23,721 nt of DNA. Source: a bacterium (GTDB lineage: Bacteria > Gemmatimonadota > Gemmatimonadetes > Gemmatimonadales > Gemmatimonadaceae). Below, one piece after another: positions 13,926 through 19,172 of this stretch (positions within the stretch are counted from its first letter, which is position 1; each line of letters opens with the position of its first letter). A program made the position numbers and the translations under genes. The notes beneath the pieces were generated by a model. That model ran no database searches. It saw only the letters and a program-made list of their open reading frames with translations, and was not told where the DNA came from. The stretch is taken from NCBI GenBank assembly GCA_021802745.1, contig JAJZRK010000014.1, positions 1 to 23,721 on the forward strand, read 5' to 3'.

Positions 13926-14791
13926 TCCCGCGCCAGCCGCGAGGCGTCCGGTCGCTCGTCGTCTCGGTCATCCTGCACGTGGTGATCGGCATCGTGCTGC
14001 TGCGTTCGCTGGAGATTCCGAGCGTCCTCCTGGAGCTCTTCAGCAATCGCGGCCAGCCGGTGGTGGTGGAGCGCATCGGCTTCCTCGCGCTGCCGCGCAC
14101 CGCGGGCGGCACGGGGCAGACCGCGCACGCCGGCGGCGACAACCGGCCCGATCGCGGCAAGCCGGCGGAGGCGCCGGCCCCGGTGCTTGTGGCACCGAGC
14201 GCCGTGCCGACCACGGTGCCCAGCGCCCCGTCGGCCGCGGCGAAGCCGGAGGGTGGCAGCGGCGAAGTCGTGGGCGAGGGGGGCGCCACGCGCGGCATCC
14301 GCCCCAGCTACAGCGATCCCCGCCTGTGGCTCCCGCCCGGCGCGGTAGTCACCGCTCCAATGCGTGCCCCCCGCACCAAGGCCGACTCGCTCTACGACAT
14401 GCTCGCCGGCAAGATCCGCATCCTGAACGATTCGGTCGCGGCGGCGGGCCCGCAGCGCGCGCCGGGGGACTGGACCTTCAAGGACAGCAAGGGGCGCAAG
14501 TACGGCATTGACCAGCAGTTCATCCGGCTCGGGAAGTTCTCGATTCCGACCGCCGTGCTCGCCCTGCTTCCGCTCAACGCGCAGGCGAACCCGATTCAGA
14601 TGGAACGCCAGCGCACCATGAACCAGATGACGCGCGAGATTCAGGAACAGGCGGCCCGTTACACGCGCGACGAGGAGTTCAAGGCGGCCGTCAAGGCGCT
14701 GCGCGCGCGCAAGGACCGTGAGCGCGCCGAGGCGCAGGCGAAAGCCAAGGCGTCCACCCCGCCGCCGTCAGAGCCGGCGAAGAAACCGTAG
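13922..14791 (+). CDS. Single-pass membrane protein with Pro/Ala linker, unknown function
   Basis: The protein is 289 residues, from a GTG overlapping the FAH stop (GTGA). Residues 1-10 are basic, 11-28 are a strong membrane segment (VVSVILHVVIGIVLL), and about 75-120 is a Pro/Ala/Val-rich linker. The folded-looking part runs from SYSDPRLWLPPG to about 225, including DWTFKDSKGRKYGIDQQFIRLGKFSIPTAVLALLPL. The tail (about 225-289) is a charged helix rich in Arg, Glu, Lys and Ala. Short cytoplasmic N-terminus, single anchor and Pro-rich periplasmic stretch resemble TonB or cell-envelope linkers, but I see no TonB C-terminal motif and do not assign a family. It is convergent with the LexA-like gene with a 3-bp gap. 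Confidence 0.75.
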   Translation: MIPRQPRGVRSLVVSVILHVVIGIVLLRSLEIPSVLLELFSNRGQPVVVERIGFLALPRTAGGTGQTAHAGGDNRPDRGKPAEAPAPVLVAPSAVPTTVPSAPSAAAKPEGGSGEVVGEGGATRGIRPSYSDPRLWLPPGAVVTAPMRAPRTKADSLYDMLAGKIRILNDSVAAAGPQRAPGDWTFKDSKGRKYGIDQQFIRLGKFSIPTAVLALLPLNAQANPIQMERQRTMNQMTREIQEQAARYTRDEEFKAAVKALRARKDRERAEAQAKAKASTPPPSEPAKKP

Positions 14792-14794
14792 CGC

Positions 14795-15424
14795 CTATTC
14801 GGCGGCGAGCTCGTCCGCCGATGGCGTCACCGGCGGACGAATGACGCCGGCCAGCACGCCGAGCACCGCGTAATCGTCCTGCGGGCCGAGTTCCACCGCC
14901 GGACTGCCGTTGCCGGCGTGCATCACCACCGTCTGGCCGCGGCGCACCATCGTGCGCACCACCGCGCGGTCGCCAATGCGAACCACGACCGCCTCGCCAT
15001 CCTTCGAGCGTGCGACGGGGTGCACGATGACGTAGTCGCCGGCCTGCGCACCGAGGGGGCGTGCCTCGTCGCCGGCGATGGCCACGAGATAGCACTCAGC
15101 GCTGGGCACCAGCGTCCGGTCCAGCGCGAGATGCGAGACCGGTTCGGGCGTGCGCTGGCCGGGGGCGAAGCGCATCACCGGCACGGGCATCACACCGGCG
15201 GGCCCTTCATGGCCCAGCAGCTTCACGCCGCGCGAACGGCCCGCCACGCGCTCGATGTATCCCTTGGACGCGAGCGAGGCGAGCACGTCCGTGACGCTCT
15301 TGGTTGACGCGATGCGGCAGTGCCGTCCGATGTCGCGGACACTCGGCTGAAACGTGTGCTGCGCGAGGTAGTCGAGCAGGAAGTAGTACACCTGCTCTTC
15401 GACAGCAGTCAACGGTGCGCGCAT
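14795..15424 (-). CDS. LexA-like repressor lacking the autoproteolysis dyad
   Basis: The protein is 209 residues with full LexA architecture. The N-terminal winged helix (about 5-70) matches LexA: PLTAVEEQVYYFLLDYL, then FQPSVRDIGRHCRIASTKSVTDVLASLASKGYIER. The C-terminal S24-like domain (about 110-200) includes CYLVAIAGDEARPLGAQAGDYVIV, DGEAVVVRIGDRAVVRTMVRR and YAVLGVLAGVIR. The catalytic Ser of GDSM is replaced (GDEA, Glu120), the catalytic Lys of the VKR segment is Arg157, and no Ala-Gly cleavage bond is visible in the linker (RFAPGQRTPEP, 85-95). By sequence it should bind and dimerise like LexA but not self-cleave, so it may not be the SOS repressor. The ATG lies 4 bp after the gltX stop, so the two are likely co-transcribed. 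Confidence 0.9.
   Translation of the reverse strand: MRAPLTAVEEQVYYFLLDYLAQHTFQPSVRDIGRHCRIASTKSVTDVLASLASKGYIERVAGRSRGVKLLGHEGPAGVMPVPVMRFAPGQRTPEPVSHLALDRTLVPSAECYLVAIAGDEARPLGAQAGDYVIVHPVARSKDGEAVVVRIGDRAVVRTMVRRGQTVVMHAGNGSPAVELGPQDDYAVLGVLAGVIRPPVTPSADELAAE
14799..14821. terminator. Hairpin at the convergent gene junction
   Basis: TCGGCGG (14799-14805) and CCGCCGA (14815-14821) form a 7-bp perfect stem with a 9-nt loop, 8 bp after the stop of the plus-strand membrane protein and inside the last codons of the LexA-like gene. With only 3 bp between the two stops it is the only terminator-like structure there. It has no T-run. Confidence 0.35.
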
Positions 15425-15428
15425 TCGC

Positions 15429-16889
15429 TCACGGGGTCCCGTTCAGGCGGTCAAGTTCGACGATGGCGGCGCCGAGACGGGCAAGAGCCACGTCGCGGCC
15501 AAGTACCACCAATACGTCGAACATGCCCGGACTGTTGGCCTCTCCCGTGAGGGCGACCCGCATCGGCCCAAACAGCTTGCCAGTCCCGATCCCCCGCGCC
15601 TCGGACACCGCCTTGAGGGCGGGCTCGAGTTCCGCCGCCTCCCAGGCCGGGCAGGCGGCGAGGGCGTCGCGCGCGGCGGCGAGCAGGGCCCGGGCCTCGC
15701 CCACGTCTTTCCATGCCTTGGCGGCGGCGTGCTCGTCGTACGTGACCGTGACCGCGAAGTATGGGCGCGCCTGCCGCACGATGTCGTCCACGGTGCGCGA
15801 GCGCACGCGCAGCAGGTCGAGGAGGGCGTGATACCAGGCGGTGCGGCTGGCGAGGTCGCTCTCCGATGCCAGGCCGGCCTCGCCGAGCTTGCGCGCCACG
15901 AGCGGGCCCAGTTGCTCGAGCGGCATCCTGAGCAGGTGCTGGCCGTTCATCCACTCGAGCTTCCTGGTATCGAAGACCGAGGCCTTCTTCAGCAGGCCGG
16001 TGGCGTCGAACTTCGCCACCAGTTCGTCCATCGACATGACCTCGTTGAACTCGCCGCCCGGCGACCAGCCGAGCAGCGCAAGGAAGTTCACCATCGCCTG
16101 CGGCAGGATTCCTTCGTGCTGCCAGTCGGCCACCGCCGTGGCGCCGTGGCGCTTCGACAGCTTCTTGCCGTCGGTGCCGTGGATCATCGGCAGGTGCGCG
16201 AACTGCGGCAGCTCCTCGCCGAGCGCGCGGTAAAGCATGATCTGCTTGGGTGTGTTGGAAATGTGGTCGTCGCCGCGCATCACCAGCGTGATGCGCATGG
16301 CGATGTCATCCGACGTGACGGCCATGTTGTAGATGGGCGTGCCGTCGGTGCGAAGGATGATGAAGTCCTCGATATCCTTGTTGGGGAAACTGATTGCGCC
16401 GTGTACCAGATCGTTCCACCCCGTACCCTGCACCTCCGGCACGCGGAAGCGCACGACGCTGGGCTCGCCGGCCGCCACCTTGCGCGCCACCTCGGCGGCG
16501 CTCAGCTGGGCGCAGCGCCGGTCGTACTTGAAGGCTCCCTCGGTCGCCTCGGCCTGCTTGCGGCGAGCGTCGAGTTCGAACGCCGAGCAGAAGCACCGGT
16601 AGGCGTGGCCGCTGGCCAGCAGGCGCTCGGCGTCGGCCCGATGGCGCTCCACATTGGCGCCCTGGTACACGACCTCCTCGTCCCAGTCGAGCCCGAGCCA
16701 CTGCAGCCCCTCGAAGATGGCGCGCGTGGATTCATCCGTGCTGCGCGCCTTGTCGGTGTCCTCGACGCGGAGCAGGAACTGCCCGCCGTGCCGGCGCGCG
16801 TAGAGCCAGTTGAACAAGGCCGTGCGAGCGCCGCCGACATGCAGGTAGCCGGTGGGGGAGGGGGCGAAGCGGAGACGCGGAGGCGACAC
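15429..16889 (-). CDS. gltX: Glutamyl-tRNA synthetase
   Basis: This class I synthetase charges tRNA-Glu. It shows RLRFAPSPTGYLHVGGARTALFNWLYAR (HIGH-type motif HVGG at residues 17-20), LRVEDTDKARST, CFCSAFELDARR...YDRRC (zinc-type Cys pattern), MAVTSDDIAMRITLVMRGDDHISNTPKQ, and the KMSKS-type motif KLSKRHG (about 242-248), then the C-terminal anticodon-binding helical domain. From the GTG at 16889 the product is 486 residues, normal for the family. The frame is open to another GTG at 16994, but the extra 35 residues are just translated GGTGGAC repeats (PPSTV-type), so I take 16889. Neither start has a good Shine-Dalgarno, because the repeat occupies the leader. The LexA-like gene follows 4 bp downstream. 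Confidence 0.93.
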   Translation of the reverse strand: MSPPRLRFAPSPTGYLHVGGARTALFNWLYARRHGGQFLLRVEDTDKARSTDESTRAIFEGLQWLGLDWDEEVVYQGANVERHRADAERLLASGHAYRCFCSAFELDARRKQAEATEGAFKYDRRCAQLSAAEVARKVAAGEPSVVRFRVPEVQGTGWNDLVHGAISFPNKDIEDFIILRTDGTPIYNMAVTSDDIAMRITLVMRGDDHISNTPKQIMLYRALGEELPQFAHLPMIHGTDGKKLSKRHGATAVADWQHEGILPQAMVNFLALLGWSPGGEFNEVMSMDELVAKFDATGLLKKASVFDTRKLEWMNGQHLLRMPLEQLGPLVARKLGEAGLASESDLASRTAWYHALLDLLRVRSRTVDDIVRQARPYFAVTVTYDEHAAAKAWKDVGEARALLAAARDALAACPAWEAAELEPALKAVSEARGIGTGKLFGPMRVALTGEANSPGMFDVLVVLGRDVALARLGAAIVELDRLNGTP

Positions 16890-16900
16890 GGAGGGTGGGA

Positions 16901-17019
16901 GGTAGACGGTGGACGGTGGACGGTAGACGGTGGACGGTGGACGGTGGACGGTGGACGGTGGACGGCAGCGTACACCTTTCGACGGTGCGTCCACTGTCTA
17001 CCGTCTACCCTCTACCGTC
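16901..17019. repeat. 7-bp GGTRGAC minisatellite with opposed array at the gltX 5' end
   Basis: Nine consecutive perfect GGTRGAC units (GGTAGAC or GGTGGAC) occupy 16901-16963. After a spacer of about 25 bp, reverse-complement units GTCCACT, GTCTACC, GTCTACC and CTCTACC follow at 16989-17016. The two opposed arrays can pair into a hairpin. The left edge lies 12 bp from the chosen gltX start codon, so the array replaces the usual leader and may alter the N-terminus or expression. It is too short-period for CRISPR. Confidence 0.85.
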
Positions 17020-17050
17020 GCCTTCCCCCGCACAGATCCCAGCAATGCAA

Positions 17051-17085
17051 AGCGGGTCCACCGGGGCGCTCCCAGCAGACCCGCT
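17051..17085 (-). terminator. Hairpin downstream of tRNA-Ser(GCU)
   Basis: AGCGGGTC (17051-17058) pairs with GACCCGCT (17078-17085), an 8-bp perfect stem with additional GGG/CCC pairing in the loop. It is 4 bp past the tRNA 3' end on the minus strand. A moderately T-rich stretch (TTGCATTGCT) follows in the direction of transcription, not a true T-run. Confidence 0.5.
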
Positions 17086-17088
17086 CCA

Positions 17089-17179
17089 CGGAGACGGAGG
17101 GATTCGAACCCTCGATACAGGTTTAAGCCCGTATAACGGTTTAGCAAACCGTCGCCTTCAGCCTCTCGGCCACGTCTCC
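17089..17179 (-). tRNA. tRNA-Ser(GCU)
   Basis: The minus strand folds as a class II tRNA. Acceptor stem is GGAGACG/CGTCTCC, the D-arm is GCCG...GGC, and the anticodon stem is ACGGT/ACCGT with loop TTGCTAA (anticodon GCT at 17143-17145, reading AGC/AGU). There is a long variable arm, then the T-arm GAGGG-TTCGAAT-CCCTC. The discriminator base is G at 17089, as expected for serine. CCA is not encoded (TGG follows), so the CCA-adding enzyme must complete it. Confidence 0.95.
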
Positions 17180-17204
17180 AGCGCAAAGCGCGCGCAGAGA
17201 GCGA

Positions 17205-17233
17205 AAGATGACCGGCTTGGCAGGCGATGTAAA
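17205..17233 (-). promoter_or_regulatory. Possible promoter of tRNA-Ser(GCU)
   Basis: On the minus strand TTTACA (17233-17228, 5 of 6 to the -35 consensus) is separated by 17 nt from CATCTT (17210-17205, 3 of 6 to the -10 consensus), placing a start about 19 bp before the tRNA. Spacing is ideal but the -10 is weak. The stretch 17240-17328 holds no further feature I can support. Confidence 0.4.
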
Positions 17234-17328
17234 GGGAGAGTGGGCCGAGTGCAACAGAATACCGGAGAATCGCACGGACGAGTACCGAGTAGCGCCGACT
17301 AGCCCCGACCGGCCCAGCGTAACACAGG

Positions 17329-17367
17329 ACGGCGGTGCCCCATCGCTGCGCCACGGGGCACCGCCGT
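17329..17367. terminator. Perfect 13-bp inverted repeat between hydrolase and tRNA-Ser(GCU)
   Basis: ACGGCGGTGCCCC (17329-17341) is exactly complementary to GGGGCACCGCCGT (17355-17367), around a 13-nt loop. It lies 60 bp past the hydrolase stop on the minus strand and about 100 bp before the putative tRNA promoter, so it most likely ends the hydrolase transcript. There is no T-run. A weaker pair, GCACGAC/GTCGTGC (minus-strand reading), lies between it and the stop. Confidence 0.65.
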
Positions 17368-17426
17368 ACGCCGTCGTCTCTTGCACGACTCCGCCATACG
17401 CTGACGTACGCGGTCGTGCTCCGCCG

Positions 17427-18653
17427 TTACGGATTCACCCGGACGGGCGGCGCCGGCTTCGAGTGATCCTCGTATGGCCGCAGCCACCAGTCGAAGAACG
17501 CCCAGGTGCGGTTCCAGGAGTCAATCTGGTCGGGTGAGTCCACGCGCTCCAGCGTCACGGGATCCACGCGGCGGCTGAACGAGTGCCCCACCGACGCCCC
17601 CGATCCGGGCGGGTTCACGTAGACCTTCGTCTCCGAAAGCTCCGGCTTGAGGGCGCGCAGCTTCCAGACGATCTGCTGATCCTCGACATAGTTCACGTCG
17701 AGGTCGTTCGTCGAGACATGAATGAGCAGCGGGATGTTGAGATTCTCGACGTGATAGAGCGGCGACCGCTTGATGTACTCGTCCGGCTTCTCGAACGGCA
17801 GGCCGCGGATGGTGGGCTCCGCCGCATAGCTCCGCTGGTAGCCGGGGCCCTTGAGCGAGAGCCGGAAGAGCAGGTTGGTGACCGGCACGATGCCGGCTGC
17901 CGCCTTGAGCGGGGTGCCGGATTTGGTGGCGTTCAGGATCGTGATGAACCCGCCGTGACTCCACCCCATCATCCCGAGGCGATCCATGTCCACGTACGGC
18001 AGCGTCTTGAGGAATTTGGTAGCGGACATCACGTCGTCCACCTCCATGCCGCCGTAGTCAATGGCCTGGTGGTGCGCCTCGCCGTATCCCGTGCTGCCGC
18101 GGTACTCGGGCGTGATGATGACGTAGCCGCGCTCCACGGCTTCCTTGACGAACGGGAACATCGTCGGGCCCCAGTCGCCGTGCACTCCGCCGTGCACCCA
18201 GATCATCGCCGCATGTCCTTTGGCGCCGCGCTTGTTGAGCGGGGCGAACAGATACGCGGGGATCTCCATGCCGTCGGCGGTGCTCTTGTAGCTGACCTTG
18301 CGGAACTCGGCGATCCCGGCGAACCGCGCCGCGTAGATGCTGTCGGTGCGATGCTTCGCCTGCATGTCGCGCTCGAAATTGGCGCGCGGCAGGTCCTTGG
18401 GATCGTTGCTGACGTAGAGCTGCCGGGCGCGCGCGGAATCCATGACGCCGGTGAAGCCGCGCTCGAGGCCGCCAACTGGCCGGGGCGCCCCGGGGGGACG
18501 GCCAGCCGTGGGCGCACCCGCTTGAGCGCCCGCCGCGCCCGCCGCGCCAGTCGGCGCGGCCCGCGGGTTGGACCGCGTGAAGGTTGCGCAGCCCGCGGTG
18601 ATGAGGAGGCCGGCCATCAGCGAGGCACGTGCAGCGCGTGGCGAGAATCGCAT
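17427..18653 (-). CDS. S9-type alpha/beta-hydrolase lipoprotein (prolyl-oligopeptidase-like)
   Basis: The protein is 408 residues from the ATG at 18653. Residues 1-22 are a lipoprotein signal with lipobox TAGC and Cys22. An Ala/Gly/Pro-rich linker (30-65) follows, then the catalytic domain: YKSTADGMEIPAYLFAPLNKRGAKGHAAMIWVHGGVHGDW (oxyanion region), YVIITPEYRGSTGYGEAHHQAIDYGGMEVDDVMSATKFL, and the nucleophile elbow GWSHGG with Ser232. The acid is Asp317 or Asp319 in STNDLDVNYVEDQQ, and the base is His357 in SVGHSF. The catalytic-domain pattern is typical of peptidase S9 without the N-terminal beta-propeller, so it is probably a cell-surface peptidase or esterase. The open frame to 18785 adds a basic, non-protein-like stretch and is not used. 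It lies between two tRNA-Ser genes. Confidence 0.9.
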   Translation of the reverse strand: MRFSPRAARASLMAGLLITAGCATFTRSNPRAAPTGAAGAAGAQAGAPTAGRPPGAPRPVGGLERGFTGVMDSARARQLYVSNDPKDLPRANFERDMQAKHRTDSIYAARFAGIAEFRKVSYKSTADGMEIPAYLFAPLNKRGAKGHAAMIWVHGGVHGDWGPTMFPFVKEAVERGYVIITPEYRGSTGYGEAHHQAIDYGGMEVDDVMSATKFLKTLPYVDMDRLGMMGWSHGGFITILNATKSGTPLKAAAGIVPVTNLLFRLSLKGPGYQRSYAAEPTIRGLPFEKPDEYIKRSPLYHVENLNIPLLIHVSTNDLDVNYVEDQQIVWKLRALKPELSETKVYVNPPGSGASVGHSFSRRVDPVTLERVDSPDQIDSWNRTWAFFDWWLRPYEDHSKPAPPVRVNP

Positions 18654-18825
18654 GCGATGTTCCCTGGTCTCGAGTGGCGGGGGGCGCGATCGAAAAACGC
18701 GGTGCGCCCGCACGGCGTTGAATCGCCGGGGCCGCCAGGCGGCACGAAGCGGCTGATACGGCGCGGCACAGGGCGCGGCGGGCAACGCGGCGCGGCTGGC
18801 GCCGCGTCCATCACCTTCAATCCAA

Positions 18826-18912
18826 CGGGCAGGGAGGGATTCGAACCCCCGAGACCCTTGCGGGTCTGCCGGTTTTCAAGACCGGAGCATTAAACCACTC
18901 TGCCACCTGCCC
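18826..18912 (-). tRNA. tRNA-Ser(UGA)
   Basis: Class II fold on the minus strand. Acceptor stem is GGGCAGG/CCTGCCC, and the anticodon stem is CCGGT/ACCGG with loop CTTGAAA (anticodon TGA at 18876-18878, reading UCN). The variable arm is AGACCC-GCAA-GGGTCT, and the T-arm contains GGTTCGAATCC. The discriminator is G at 18826, and CCA is not encoded. It is the second serine isoacceptor within 2 kb, same strand as the first. Confidence 0.95.
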
Positions 18913-19172
18913 AACGTGCGCCGGAGGCGGGCACATGAGCTCCGACAACCTCGTAAACTCGCTACCGCGTGCAGGTTGCGCCACCTTGGGTGTCTGTAAG
19001 GGATTTCCTTATCTCGGATCAGGGAGTTCCCTGCGGGATTCTCACGTACAATCGCTAGTACTACAGGCGTACTTTCGGAAGTGGTACGGCACATCGTGTT
19101 GCGCTGGCGCCGTTGCCGACGCGACCGTGTGCTGGTGATGAGAAGCGATCCCAAACATGAGGAGCATCCCAA
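18913..19172. promoter_or_regulatory. Long intergenic leader between tRNA-Ser(UGA) and susC, with small dyads
   Basis: About 260 bp without a convincing gene and visibly less GC-rich than its surroundings. It must hold the tRNA promoter (minus) and the susC promoter (plus). A plausible plus-strand -10 is TACAAT at 19047-19052 (5 of 6 matches). A perfect dyad CAGGGA-GT-TCCCTG (19020-19033) sits about where a -35 would be and could be an operator. Shorter pairs are TAAGG/CCTTA (about 18997-19011) and AGTAC/GTACT (about 19057-19073). The susC ribosome-binding site GAGGAG is at 19159-19164, 8 nt before the ATG. No riboswitch class is recognisable. Confidence 0.4.

Noticed and set aside
16901..17019. 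CRISPR array
   Set aside because: Units are contiguous 7-mers without spacers, and no cas gene is nearby.
15729..17126. 465-codon plus-strand open frame opposite gltX
   Set aside because: Antisense shadow running through the minisatellite and into the tRNA; gltX motifs are unambiguous.
18654..18785. 44-residue extension of the S9-type hydrolase
   Set aside because: It would bury the lipoprotein signal behind a basic stretch; ATG 18653 places the lipobox correctly.
18935..19138. 67-codon plus-strand ORF in the susC leader
   Set aside because: No Shine-Dalgarno, composition not protein-like, and it overlaps the likely promoter.
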